From NCBI RefSeq assembly GCF_000203815.1, contig NW_004457729.1, positions 1,736,674-1,800,673 of the forward strand: DNA of 64,000 nt. The letters are read 5' to 3'. The translations under genes and the position numbers were made by a program. Origin of the DNA: Cavenderia fasciculata. Lineage: Eukaryota; Evosea; Eumycetozoa; Acytosteliales; Cavenderiaceae. Every line of letters starts with the position of its first letter. Positions within the stretch are counted from its first letter, which is position 1. The notes under the pieces are model-generated. The model had not been told where the DNA came from. It did not search any database and saw only the letters and a program-made list of their open reading frames with translations. Below are positions 10,913-23,083 of the stretch, one piece after another.

Positions 10913-12149
10913 TTATTGTTTTGAAAGAATATAATTAAATAAATCATCTTTACATGAACTAGAAGTATATTCATGTTTAGTATGACCGGAACTTCTGTGT
11001 TGACAAGATTGATAGGTACTGAAACCAAGGTCTTGACCAACTGGTTGTTTTGAAGCTACCCAATTGATACAATTGTTTGAAATGAATTTAAGAACCTTTT
11101 TGTTATTCTCTACTTTTTGTGCCTTTGTATATTTGTATTGAGTGTTTTGTTCATTGTCATCATCGTCGTCCTCTGAATCAGATTCTACATTTGATCTTCT
11201 CAAAACACTATGAGAGTGGACACTGTCTGTCAAACCAATTGCTTTTAACTTGTCCATTATTTTTGGTCTACTTTCCAAGATGTGCATTGTTAATTGTCCA
11301 CCAAATGAATGGGCAATAATAGTGATTGCCTTGGCCTTTGATTTTACAATATAATGATCGTATACATATTGAACGTGATTGTATGGTGTTTCACTTCCTG
11401 GAACTGATCCCATCTTTGGTTTACCATTCTTTCCGATATACTCTCCTCTTGTTTGATTTGGATTAAGAATAATAAATGAAAAGTTATTCTTTTTAGCTTG
11501 CTCTAAATATTCAAAGATTGTTCCTTTTCCCAATCTAAACATAACATGTTTAGTTTGTTAGTTTTAGTATTGATATATAATATTTATTTATATTTACATA
11601 CGTATCATTAATACAAATTGATCTTGCCCATTGACCAGCAACAACTCTTCCACTACCACAAATGATGATTAACAATCTCTCTTCGTTGGCGTAGAAATCA
11701 TCACTCAAAAAGATATTGGTATGTGGTTTGGTAGGATCTACACCTTCGATGTTATCCTCTGGTATTTGTAGTTCTATGAGGTGGTATGGTTCTTGAGTCA
11801 TCATCTTTTGAATGGTCGTTGCAACAACATCACCCAATGCATCATAATGTTCTTGTGTTACAAATTTAAATGTACTATCATCCTTGATTGATCTTAATTG
11901 TCCTTTATCATTGTATCTATATCCAAACTCTTCAATTGTCTTGTATGAACTATAATCTTCTTCCTCTTCATGAGTTGGTGATGATGTAGTTATATTTTGT
12001 ACTACTTGTTGTTGTTGGTCACTCATATTATTATCTTTTCCTTTGGTTGTTATTTGACCTCCCTCCATATCTTTCTTTTTCTTTATCGTTGGTGACGAAA
12101 TGGATGAAGTATCTGTTCTTTTCATTTTAGTTGGTAAATTAATAATCAT
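10913..12149 (-). CDS. Arb2/FAM172-type alpha/beta-hydrolase-like protein
   Basis: Two exons on the minus strand: 11602-12149 and 10913-11534, joined at phase 2 to give 389 residues. After a Lys- and Ser-rich start there is an Arb2-type core: IFLSDDFYANEERLLIIICG, then GSGRVVAGQWARSI. The second exon has LNPNQ, GSETPYNHVQYVYDHYI and a nucleophile-elbow-like AHSFGG, followed by an acidic Asp/Glu loop. Family members are FAM172A (ARB2A) in animals and the C-terminal domain of fission yeast Arb2 and of fungal Hda1. They are linked to Argonaute and to splicing or chromatin. Whether this one has hydrolase activity is unknown. The hydrolase-like serine is present; I cannot place the rest of the triad. 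Confidence 0.8.
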
Positions 12150-12302
12150 TAATTAAAATATGAAGAAAATTTAAATATCTGTTTCTCGTGTGACGGATCA
12201 CCTCCTCTGACTTTGTTTGAAATTTATTTAAATTAAATAGTTTACTTAACCTTTTAGTAAAAGAGAAAGACTGTTTGTTTGTTTGTTTGTTCTCTCATAA
12301 GA

Positions 12303-13284
12303 ATGTTTTTGGTTAAATCATCTATTCCAAAGTTTGCTGTTAGATTGTATTCAACTACTGCTGCTGCTACTGCTGGTGCTGCTAAAGGTAGGTAAATAGA
12401 AATAGAATGCATTACTACTCTGATTGATCAAAGTTTGCTGTTGTTAGGTTTGGTTTGATTAACCTCTTTTCTTTTCCTCTTCTATAGAACCATTAGTATT
12501 TATTGAAAAGCATTTAGAAAATGGTGTTTATAATGGTGTATCATTCTTAAAGTTGAATAAACCTGCACATCTCAATGCGCTGACATTTGATATGGGTAAG
12601 GATTTCAAAGATTGTGTTGATCAATTGGCTCAAGACAAGTCTGTCAAGTGTGTTATTCTTACTGGTGCTGGCAAGGCCTTTTCTGCAGGTGGTGATTTAA
12701 ACTTTTTGATGGATCGTACCAAAGATAGTCCACAAAACAATGCAGTCATTATGGAGAAATTCTACAAGACCTACCTCTACATTAGAAATATCAACGTTCC
12801 AATCATCTCTGCTATCAATGGTCCTGCTATTGGTGCTGGATTATGTTTGGCAATGGCTACCGACATTAGATTGGCTTCAAACAAGGCCAAGATGGGTCTT
12901 ACATTTGTGTCGTTGGGTATTTCACCTGGAATGGGCTCTACCCATTTCTTACCACGTGTTGTCAGTCATCAAGTGGCCACCCGGATGTTATTGACCGGCG
13001 ACGTTGTACAAGGTGACGAAGCCAAGCAATTGGGTTTGGTATTGGATGTTTACAATCAAGAAGACCTCATTCCACAAGCCACCGCTTTGGCTAGTAGAAT
13101 CGCCAAACAATCGGCCATCTCTGTACAAGGTTGTCTCAAATCAATACGTAATCAACAAAATACAGGATTGGAAGTATCACTTCAACGCGAAGCCGATAAT
13201 CAATCACAATGTTTTGCTCATCCAGATATTGTCGAAGGTTTAACTGCTATTAAAGAATCTCGTCCACCAGTCTTTAAATCTTAA
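12303..13284 (+). CDS. mitochondrial enoyl-CoA hydratase/isomerase family protein
   Basis: Exon 1 is 12303-12387 and exon 2 is 12488-13284, giving 293 residues. The N-terminus [19 protein letters not shown] is a good mitochondrial presequence. The crotonase core has the oxyanion-hole motifs [12 protein letters not shown] and [20 protein letters not shown]. Length and fold match enoyl-CoA hydratases. The two glutamates used by classical hydratases seem not to be conserved: by eye the first aligns to a Cys in GLCLA and the second falls in [11 protein letters not shown], which has no acid. That resembles isomerase-type or uncharacterised members (PaaG- or ECHDC-like), so the reaction is uncertain. 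Fatty-acid or branched-chain acyl-CoA metabolism is likely. Confidence 0.9.
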
Positions 13285-13333
13285 ATTAAAGAAATAAACC
13301 GACATACATACATTCATACATATCAAAGTAGGG

Positions 13334-13383
<50 letters not shown>

Positions 13384-13776
13384 TTAGGTTTATTTGGAAT
13401 ATATTTATTCTTTTTTTTGACTTGGAAAAAGTGATTCTATTTGAAATTTAGATAACGTAATATAACAGTTGAAATAGTCTATCTTGATGGCTAATTAATC
13501 TATAAAAGGTAAGCTTGATAGGTCGATCTGGTGTTGACAAACTCTAAATCGAATAGAATCGTGGGTTTTTTTCGTTGACGACAATATTCTTGACTTCTTG
13601 TGGAACGTCATTCCTCCACCCCGCTGCATCCCGTCATCAAAAAAAATTATCTAAAATTAATTTAAATTTTGGTTTAAAAGAGGATGGTCCATGATCAACA
13701 GTTTCAATTCAATTTAAATTAAATTACAACAACAAATACATTTATAATATTTATATACATACATACAATATACAAA
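13285..13776. other. intergenic spacer with trinucleotide repeat and peroxiredoxin promoter
   Basis: It contains a long ATT run at about 13335-13383. The right-hand half is presumably the promoter and leader of the peroxiredoxin gene at 13777. I see no further gene. Confidence 0.6.
13335..13383. repeat. ATT trinucleotide repeat
   Basis: About 16 copies of ATT in a row, 3' of the enoyl-CoA hydratase family gene. Confidence 0.9.
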
Positions 13777-14391
13777 ATGAGCATTAAAGTAGGAGAAAAA
13801 GTACCATATGACATTACCCTTTGGAAGGCTGTTCAACCACTCCCAGAAGATGGAGCTTGTCCCATCCCAACCAAGGTTCAATCAAACACTCTTTTTGAAG
13901 GAAAGAAGGTTGTCCTCGTTGCTGTACCAGGTGCATTCACACCAGTATGTATATATATATATATATATATTATATTCAACATTGTAAACTATCGAGTATC
14001 ATTCATGTGATCATTAACAAATATGATTCTCTTCTCTTCTCTTCTCTTTTAGACCTGTTCAGTTAAACATATCCCAGGCTTTGTTGAAAAGATTGATGAG
14101 ATCAAGGCAAAGGGTATTGATGCTGTCTATTGTATTGCAGTCAATGATGGCTTTGTTATGAGCTATTGGGCTGCTGATCAAAAGGCCGGTGATAAGGTAC
14201 AATTCTTTGGCGATGGCAATGGTGATTTCACCAAGAAGATTGGTTTGACCAAGGATTGTACCGCATTTGGTTTGGGTATCAGATCTGAACGTTATGCTAT
14301 CGTCATTCATGATGGTATCGTCAAATCAATTGCTGTTGACGCTGGTGCTTTTGGAGAAACATCTGTCGAAGCTGTTCTTGCTAAATTATAA
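13777..14391 (+). CDS. prdx5: PRDX5-type atypical 2-Cys peroxiredoxin
   Basis: Exon 1 is 13777-13944 and exon 2 is 14053-14391, giving 168 residues. The peroxidatic site PGAFTPTCS is interrupted by the intron exactly between the second Pro and Thr. Other family signatures are KHIPGFVEK, AVNDGFVMSYW and FFGDGNGDFTKKIGL. It reduces peroxides using thioredoxin or glutaredoxin. There is no obvious targeting peptide from this ATG, so a cytosolic or peroxisomal place is likely. The last residues AKL are close to a type 1 peroxisomal signal (SKL-like). The intron contains a TA run. Confidence 0.92.
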
Positions 14392-14625
14392 ATTAAATAA
14401 AACGTACAACAAATGTAAATAATAATATTTAAAAGTTTTAAAACAGACTTGTCTTTATTTATATATGTATAACGAATTTGTTTGTTTGTTTGTATAACTT
14501 TTAAAGAAAAAATAAGAAAAAAAATCTATACATGTTTTAAAACCAACCAATCTTCTTGGTGAAATCACTATTGATATTGCGCCAAATATTTTGGATTGGT
14601 TCTGGATCTTTTTGTTTTTTTGTCT

Positions 14626-17600
14626 TTAAGTTCTTCTAGCTTCACAACTTAGAGACATTTTCCAAATAGTTTCATTATCCATAATACATTTGAGGTCAAG
14701 TTGACTTCTAATCTTTTCCTTGATAGGTTGGTAATAGTGAAGAGTATTTTGGAATTGTTGGATCGAGAGGATGGTGGCAGCGATTTCACGAAGCTTGGTG
14801 TAGTTGATGAGGGTGTCTTCACGGTAGTCTGGATTACCTTCTTCGATAAAGGTGAGATCGGATAGATAGATACCAAGGTATGGAATACAGGCCGATGTTG
14901 TCTGTTTCAAACGTTCTCTATACTCTTTGAAAGATCCCTTTGGTGAGAGTAGTTTTTGGAGTTGTTGGAATGTTTCCTTGGAACTGACTGGAACCAAGTC
15001 CCATGTACGATGGAGTCTAGAGACGGATGCCGATTCGAGTGAAGAAAGTACCTCCATGGCACCATAAAAGTTGTTCAAATTTACAAATGATTCACCGAGC
15101 TGAATGACACGCTTGATGACATTGACACGATCCTTGATTTTGCCACACTTGACAATCTGCATTTGGATCCAGAAACTGACATTGTTAAAATGGTCGATGA
15201 AACGGACGACGTTTGGACTCGTCTTGGTCTTGGTCTTTGACTTGGTCCATGCAAGGTCAATGAGTTCTTGTGGACGAATCGACTTGAACAATTCAAACTC
15301 GATGAGTGTGATTTGAGTGGCCACATCGATAATATCAAAGTTGAATAAAAACTTGTCTTCCAATACCATCAACTCGGCAATCTCTTCGCTCGTCAGAGGT
15401 TTGATGGGTTGGTAGTCGAGTAGTGGCACATAGCTGGCAACCTTTCTCTTGAACAAAGTGTCCAAGTGGAGTGCATAACGCTCCATTCTACACGATGGCA
15501 TGATCTGTTGTACCAACATGTTGAATAGTTCGACTAGCGTAGTGTTTGATTGGAAGTCCCAATAATATTTGCCAATCCACAACTTGATGACATTAAACAC
15601 CGAGACACGGAAATGTTCTTGTTTGGTTCGACGCCAATCATCGACGGTTTCGTTGAGTGCCAGTACATTGTTTGGCAGGTCGTATTGTGGTGTGATACAG
15701 AATCGAATGATGAGACGTTCCATCAATTCAATCGGTGAAATGAATCTTCTAAATGTCAACAAGAATACATTGGCAAACTTGATATCATGATTGTCAACCT
15801 TTGACAAACGATCAATCAATCTCTCCAAATTGGCACAAATAATAGTTGGATTGGTTGATTCCAACTCTTGTTTATATTTAATTTCATCCGAGTTGATTCC
15901 ATCTGCCAATGGTTTAATATTCAATGCCAACATTTCTTGTTTCTTTTTTAATGATTTACCCAATATATCATCAAATTCTATCTTTCTTGTTATTGACTAA
16001 AATGGAATAGAAAATAATTAATTAAATTAAATGATTGGTTTTCTTTTCTCTCTTCTCTTTATATTTACATTTAAATGAATATTTAAAATGAATTTCTCCA
16101 AGAATAAATCTTCTATATGATTTCTTAATTTTGCATTTTGATATGATTCTTCTTCAACTTTTTCTTTGGCAGCTTGTAAACTACCGTCAATGTCATTCAA
16201 CATACCGAGGAGGTAATTTGCTTCGTCGGTCTCGTCAACCTCGTCTCCATCTACACCACTACTGCTTGTGGTATCCTCGCTCTTGCTACCGACCGACTCT
16301 AGACGTTTCTGTCTGAATGAAGTGTGTCCAGAGGTGATGACACCATTGGCTGTGTGCATGGCATACTGATGATGCGAATGTTGAATCGATGCGTTTTGTC
16401 GCGACAAGAGTTTGACAATGGCCAATACATTCTCGAGCGGGTTGATGACCAACCAATGTGCATCATTGACAATCAACAAATTGACAATAATAAGTATGAG
16501 GATGACAAAACAGGTGAGTGCAAAATGATAGGCCGACGATTTTTTGATGAGTGCAGAGTCATCCATTGAAATGGATGAGTTGGCGTAATAGTAAGACGAG
16601 ACAGCCGACCGTTGGAGCGAGTCTATTCGGTCCTGGTTGATATAGAGTACATGCGAGCTGACGATGAGACTGGTCATCGTGTCTGCGTTGTTGATTAAAA
16701 ATTGTTGGTAAAGTCCGAGAAATTCTGGCGAAGTGGTTCCAAATCGATCGGCTTGGTATTCGAGTGTGGAGAGTGCAGAGTGAATATATACATCGCGTGG
16801 TGGTTGATAGGTGAGCAATTGTGTTGCAAAAAACACCAACAGCACCAGCAAAACAATCTTGTTGGTGGTCAGTCGGATTAGTTTGTCGCCCAGCCGACTG
16901 GCCTCAACCTCTAATGTATTGTCGTTGGCGCCAGAATGGTTGGGCGTGGTGATGCCCGGCGTGGTCCCGCTAGTGCTAATAGGCGCGAGGTAATACTTTT
17001 TGCGCAGGAAACGGTTATATATGGTTGCGATAAGAGAGATACGGACAAAGCTGCCGCAGATGCGAATGATACGCGCCGCCGTGCCAATTGACAGCACCAT
17101 CATCTCGTGCGCCAACGAGTCGTCGAGGAAAAACACGACAATGTCGGGCACGATCGACAGCAGACTAAAAAGGTCGAGCCAAAATACAATGGTGCCGGGG
17201 TAGTACCGCCTGCCATACAAAACAATGCAAAATACCACATCGACTATAAAATACAACATGATGCAAATCTTGACGGTAATAATCGACGTGTCGATCGCGC
17301 CGCTGCTGGGCGACCCCGCCATTCCCAAAACATCGTCAACAAATATAATATATAGAATCGTCGCAATCATGATTGCCATCCACCACCAACTCTCGACGAT
17401 CGACTGCAACGTCTTTCTCACGCGCTTGAGTAGACGTTTACCCTTTCGCTTGCTATTCTTGTTCTTGTCAATGCCGCCGCTATTGTTGATTTCGCTGTCG
17501 TTGGTTTGAACGGGTGGTAGCGTCAGAGACGCTCGGCTGGGTGATGATGGTGGGAAGGGTTGGTCGGCGCCGTTGAGATTGATGCTGTCGCGATATGATA

Positions 17601-18306
17601 TACGTTTGGATGGCGTGTTGTTGTGGATGTTATGAAAGAGCGAACTGCTGCTGCTGTTGATTGAGTAGCGGTCGTCTGCTTGCTGTGGCTGCTGCTGCTG
17701 CAGTAGTTGTTGTTGGAGTTGTTGAAATGGGGGAGGAGGGGGCACACCCGACGACGTGGGCGTGGTGGGACTCGAGTCGAGCGTGCTGTTGGCGCCCGAC
17801 ACGCTGTTGAAGCTCGAGTTTCGCGAGAGTCCGGTCGTCTTTTCCAAGATGGAGATGGATATGTGTGGGTGTTGGAGTGGGTGGTAGGGAGGTTGATGGT
17901 ATGGGTGGTGGTGGTCGCCAGGCTTGGGCGACGCGGGTGGCGTGTTGTTGCCGCCTAGCGACAAGTTGGGCACCGATGCAAACGAGAGTGTGGTGCCTCG
18001 CGGTGAAAGAGGTGGAGAAAATTGCTGTTGTTGAAGGTTGGGAGTCGAGAGGAAAAAAGATGTGGGTGTCGATACGGTTGAAACAACCGGAGAGTTGAGG
18101 ATAGAGGTGGTCGAGAGTATGTTGCTCCCGGGTGTGCTGGCCACGTTGCCGCTCGCGTTGCTATTAGTGTCGTCGCCCACAATCGACGGGATTTGTGGCG
18201 GCGACGATATAATCTTTGAAACCTCATCCATTACAATCATATCTATCGATGGCGATCGGCTTCGATTCGCCATAGTTGGTACTTTTAAATGTTTTACTCT
18301 TTCCAT
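14626..18306 (-). CDS. voltage-sensor-like membrane protein fused to RasGEF
   Basis: Two exons on the minus strand: 16069-18306 and 14626-15996, joined at phase 0 into 1202 residues. Residues 1-300 are disordered (Ser/Pro/Gln, phosphorylatable). Four membrane segments follow at about 304-323, 343-365, 372-395 and 402-428. The third has WLDLFSLLSIVPD, and the fourth carries spaced arginines in ARIIRICGSFVRI; this is the S1-S4 pattern of a voltage sensor. Further segments at about 483-500 and 597-614 flank some 95 residues, presumably outside or in a lumen. A HAMP-like stretch (INPLENVLAIVKLLSRQ) and a coiled coil (about 695-740) come next. A RasGEF N-terminal domain (about 785-880) and a CDC25 domain (965-1195) end the protein. 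It probably activates a Ras protein at a membrane in response to voltage or a ligand (inference). Confidence 0.85.
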
Positions 18307-19912
18307 TCTTTAATAAATAAAAGAAAGAGGGATCTCTGGTTTAAAAAAAGGGGGGGAGAAAACGGATTGGTTGATCAACCAACAAACTGGATGATCTAAA
18401 CTCTAAGAATAGAGTTTTGAGAAGGGAGAAAAAGTTACGTTCTTGTCTTTTGAAGATTCTTTAAATCTAGAAATTTTAAAATTGAATATAAACATTAGTT
18501 ATAACTCTATCAATCACAATTAATTGTTGGAATGGGAATGGATCTTGTTCAACAAATAAAATAAAAACAACAAATAATATTATAATATATAATATATAAT
18601 AAATACATTAATTAATTTTAAAATAGCTACAACTAACAACAACAACAATTTCCTAAATTATACTTTCTACTCTACTCTACTCTAATTTCTGTCGACTACT
18701 ATTATTATTCTACTTTTTTTTTTCTACTTTTTGTTTGTCTCTATTATTATTATTGTTATTATTGTTATTTTAGAATGATGGTGATAAATAAATTATTTAA
18801 AATCAAGTTTGTATAGTAGTAGTTGATTTTTGTGTTGTGTATTGTTAGAGTAGAGTAGAGTAGAATAGAATAGAAAAGGAAGGAGGCGGCGGTGTGTCTG
18901 TGCGTGTGTTGATTACGACAATAGACTACAACAACATCATTCTAAATAACAGAACTGAATTCAGTTGAGAGTTATTGTTGTGATTTGAATTGAATTGAAT
19001 TGTGAATTGAATTGAATTGAATTGATTGATTGTAGTGTATCATCACCCCACAGTGCTTCTTGACGGCGCAGAGATAGTATGTTATGTATGATCATAATAA
19101 ACTTGTCATCATCAAATGATGAACCAATCGGCGGTTGTACAAACACATGACCACGATGTAGAATCGCCATGCTTGCTCTCTCTATCAGGAGGATTAAAAG
19201 ATAGTCTGTTGTTCTATTCTTTTACATAACCTCCTCTTGTGCAATTATAATACGATGTTGATTGGATATATGTGCGTGTGTATTATTATTATTCTCTCTT
19301 TCTCTCTCTCTCTCTCTGTCTCTCTTTTGTGTTGTCTCTTCATTCAATCAATCTTTTGTATTCAATACGATTTCCACCTGCGGCAATTATCATATAGATA
19401 TATATATATAACAAATCTAACATCTATCACAATTGTGATTACCCCACAACTGACCGACCGACCGACCGATAGTCAACATTATTATTATACTATCCCCCCT
19501 TATTTTTGTCTTTGTTTGTATGTGTGTGATTATTAGTGTGGTGGATCTAGTTTACACTGTCCAACCACACCTTATACTATTATTCTTACTTTTATATATA
19601 TATATATATAATATATTAAAGGGATGACTATTATTTTATATTATATTATTTCTCTCTCTTCTCTTTGTACATTAATCTTGGCATAAAACAAAAAAATGGT
19701 CTTCTTCTTTTTAAATCTGTTGTTATTATAATTTTGTTGTCTACTCTATTTGTTCTATTTATGTTTAAAAACAACATAAAGTTAAGTTGGGTTGCGCTAA
19801 TAATGATTATTATTGTTATAACAACGAGGTGAAGAACTACACGACTTTTTTTTCACTAAAAAAAAAAACAACTAACTAGGCTTGTACTGATTATTCATTG
19901 CTTGCATTCAAT

Positions 19913-20086
19913 CAATCTCGATATCAATCGAACGAGATTGAGGCGGATATTTAAAACCGCTTAACTTTTGGGCATCGATCAAAGTTTTCTGTTGGTCCCA
20001 ACTGATTAAAAAACGAAAAAACCCTCAAGTCCCAAAAGACAAAAAAACGAAAGAACCATTTCGTGGGTTTCCCTTTTTCGAAGGGG
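19913..20086. other. cluster of short hairpins, possible structured RNA
   Basis: Three stems occur in 174 bp: CAATCTCG/CGAGATTG (19913-19920 with 19933-19940), GCGG/CCGC (19943-19946 with 19957-19960) and CCCTT/AAGGG (around 20071-20086). The sequence is less AT-rich than its surroundings. It may be a non-coding RNA or a 3' processing element of the Myb gene. No family is recognised. Confidence 0.3.
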
Positions 20087-20196
20087 ATCGTTCAATGATT
20101 GATCAAAAAAAAAAAAAAGAAACTTTAAAAAGAGGAAAGAGATATTGTTTGATGTTTTAGATTTAAAGAATTGTACATCTATTAGAAGAGGGAGGA

Positions 20197-20210
20197 GGGG
20201 GGGGGGGGGG
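20197..20210. repeat. G14 homopolymer
   Basis: Fourteen G in a row follow a purine-rich GGGAGGA stretch, some 210 bp beyond the stop codon of the Myb gene. Long G runs are rare in AT-rich dictyostelid DNA. Confidence 0.9.
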
Positions 20211-20421
20211 TTTTATTAATTTATTTTTCTATTAGGGAAAAATAATGATTTAACTTTGTGTATTAAGTTTTTTAAAATTGAACAAACTGATTGTTGTTTT
20301 GGTAGAATTTGGTATTATTAGGGGGAGTTGGATATTATATTGGTAATATTCCTTTAGAGTAAATTAGGGGGTTATTATTATTATTATTAGGAAAAAAAAA
20401 CAGGATCCATTATTATTATTA

Positions 20422-22123
20422 TTATTTAATTGGTCTTGGTTGTTGCTCAGTTCTTGGTTGAGTTGAAGCCAAAGCAGCAAGAGATTCCAAATTAAAAAAG
20501 TCAAATGAAGTGCTTTTGAGCTTTTCAAATGTTGCAGGTGATGCCATAGGTGAAGAGTAGGGTGATGAGGTGTTGGTTGGAGTTGAGTTTCTGCTACTAT
20601 TGTTACTATTGTTGTTGCTGAAATTATTGAAATTTAAAATACTGTTGGTTGAAAATGATTTTGGAAGGAATCCATTCAAAGTGTAGTTATTATTATTATG
20701 GTTGTGATTGTTGTTTGTATTTTTATGTTTTGGTTGCCAGATAGAGTCGTCGTCGTCACTGCTTTGGTCTGAAAGGATTGGATTCAATTTGTTATTGTCA
20801 GCAAAGGAAATTGGTGTGAAAAAGATGTCTCCGTTTTTGACCTTCTTGTCAACGTGTTGGTCAGATTTTGACTGGCCAAACAACTTGCTATTGTTGTTCC
20901 AGTTGGACATTGACTTTATCGATGGGATCGAGTCGGAACTATTGCTATGTTTGTATCTGAGGCTGTTGCTATTGTTGATTCCAATGTTGAATGATGGCGA
21001 CGATGGGGGAGATGGAGTGGGCGACGACGATGGACTGGTGAGGTTAGAGATGGTGATTCTTTGGGTTTTGGTTTCATCAAATGAGCGATGGTGGTGTGAT
21101 AGTAATGGCGAGGAGTTATTTTTGGGTGAGTCAAGATTGACATCCATAGAGAGTGATGTACTTGGAGATGATGGAAGGGAAAATGAAGTTGATGTTGAAC
21201 TAGTAAGTAATGCGCGTGTTGGAATCATTTGTTGAGAAAATTGATTATTTTGCTGATTTTGAATATGTTGTTGTTGATATTGTTGCATATGTTGTTGTTG
21301 TTGTTGCATTTGATGTTGTTGTTGTTGTTGGAAAATTGGATTTTGAGTTGCCATTGGCATACATTCAGTTAATTCTTGGTAACGAGTTTTGCATTCGAGA
21401 GCTGTACGGAGGGTGTTTGTATGTTTGAGCTTGGCGAGGTAGTCTGATACTTCCAACCATGATAATTGCATGTCCATCTCTTGTACCTTTTTCATGAGTG
21501 CTTCGTCTTCTTTGATGACCCATGGTACTTCACGGGACTGCAAAGCCTTGAGGTATTGGTAACGACATTGGATATCTGTACGCTTACAGATACGCTTGGC
21601 TATTTTCTTCCAGCTCGAGCCGTGTTGATGTACCAGACGCAACAACAACTCTTCCTCATCTTCGTCCCATGGACCCTTGCGAATGTCTGGACTGAGTACA
21701 CGCTTCCAGTGCTGAGCGCATTGCGCTCCAGTCTTTTGGCTGCCCATTTCGGCCGAGATACGCTTCCACTTCTTTTCTCCATATAATTGTACCAATTCAA
21801 ACAATCTCTTATTTTCTTCTTTGGACCATTTATTTGGTGAACGACGAATTCCATTTTGTATAGTACCTCTTGCTTTATCTTTTTTCTAAAAAAATAAAAT
21901 TAAAAAAAAATAAAAAGAGGGAATAAGAATATTAGATTGAATCTAATATATTTTTTTGTTTTCTATCACTATTTACCTTATCATTATTATTTGGAGAAAG
22001 ATCTTCATTGTCTGATAAATATTCTTGGTCATCGTCCATGATGGCGAGGTTATTTAGATCGTGTTGTTGTTGCATTTGACTCATTGAGGGAATGGGTTTA
22101 AACATATAAGATGTTGAATTCAT
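20422..22123 (-). CDS. Myb-type DNA-binding protein with three SANT/Myb repeats
   Basis: Exon 1 is 21977-22123 (49 codons) and exon 2 is 20422-21885, giving 536 residues. The repeats are at about 64-112 (NKWSKEENKRLFELVQLYGE, then KKWKRISAEMG), 117-165 (KGPWDEDEEELLLRLVHQHG) and 170-230 (VPWVIKEDEALMKKVQEMD, more diverged). The C-terminal half is low complexity, with Gln-rich, Ser/Thr/Pro-rich and Asn-rich parts typical of a transcription regulator. It is nuclear and probably binds DNA as a c-Myb-like R1R2R3 protein. The region upstream is unusually long and gene-poor, which suggests complex developmental control (inference). Confidence 0.9.
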
Positions 22124-23042
22124 TTTTTTGTTTTATAGTAAAAAGGTTATTATTGTTTTAATCTAAAGAAATGATTAAAAAATATTTTTGTTTGTTAATA
22201 ATTATTATTATTATTATTTTAATCTTTTGGAACAACGCTAAACAAAAAATGATAATTAAAGAGTGAGATGTATTTATATTGATGGTGAACAATCAGAAGT
22301 TGAGGATACGTTTTTGTATAATTCCAACGATAGTGATCATCAAAAACAAAAGTGGTATAGGAGTTATATATATATATATATAAATATTGGTGTGAAACAG
22401 GATGCATAAGGATGGTAATTGGTAGTGGTAGTGGGATAGAATATTATGGTGTTGTCTTGCTAGTCAAACCAACAACAAACACTTTGATCAATTTAAATAA
22501 TCGCTGATTTAAGTGTTGAATACAAAAATAAAAGTTTTGATTGTCACTCACACTTGTTTTTGTTGGTTGTTCAACAACACAAATAAAATTTTGGAATCGG
22601 AATAGGAAAAGAATAAATTATGATGATAATGATGATGATGATGATGATGATGTACTGAATAGTGATTCAGTTGTGTTTTGATTGATGTTGTGGCCACTGA
22701 TGACGAAAATCGATTCAGTCATCAAGAGATGTAGTGGAACGTACAAGAGTGGAAATATGTAGAATTATGTCAACCGCATAAATGGATGCTGATGGGTGTA
22801 GAGTATATATATTGTTGTTTTAAACAATTGAAAATTAAATTATTTAAAATAGATATAAAAGCGTAAATGCTCATCAGAGATCCAAAGATGAACTGACAAC
22901 TTTTTACCACACTATAGTAGTAGTAGTAGTAGTAGCTACTACTGTTGCAGCTGTGGTAATTGAAACAGTAGTAGAGTAGTGGTTGGTTGGTTGGTTGTGC
23001 ATTCCGATGGTTGGTGGAATAATTTGGAAAAAAACAAACAAC

Positions 23043-23083
23043 CATCCATCCATCCATCCATCAATCCATCCATCCAACCATCC
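23043..23083. repeat. CATC tandem repeat
   Basis: Roughly ten CATC units with one variant (CAATC) and one CAAC, in the gene-poor region upstream of the Myb gene. Confidence 0.8.

Larger units (their letters stand above)
18307..20421. other. 2.1-kb non-coding region between RasGEF fusion and Myb gene
   Basis: Both flanking genes are on the minus strand, so this is the promoter and leader of the RasGEF fusion plus the 3' flank of the Myb gene. It holds a G8 run near 18350, TC and TA runs near 19285-19325 and 19590-19610, a cluster of hairpins at 19913-20086, and a G14 homopolymer at 20197-20210. Open stretches here look like low-complexity noise. No gene is supported. Confidence 0.6.
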
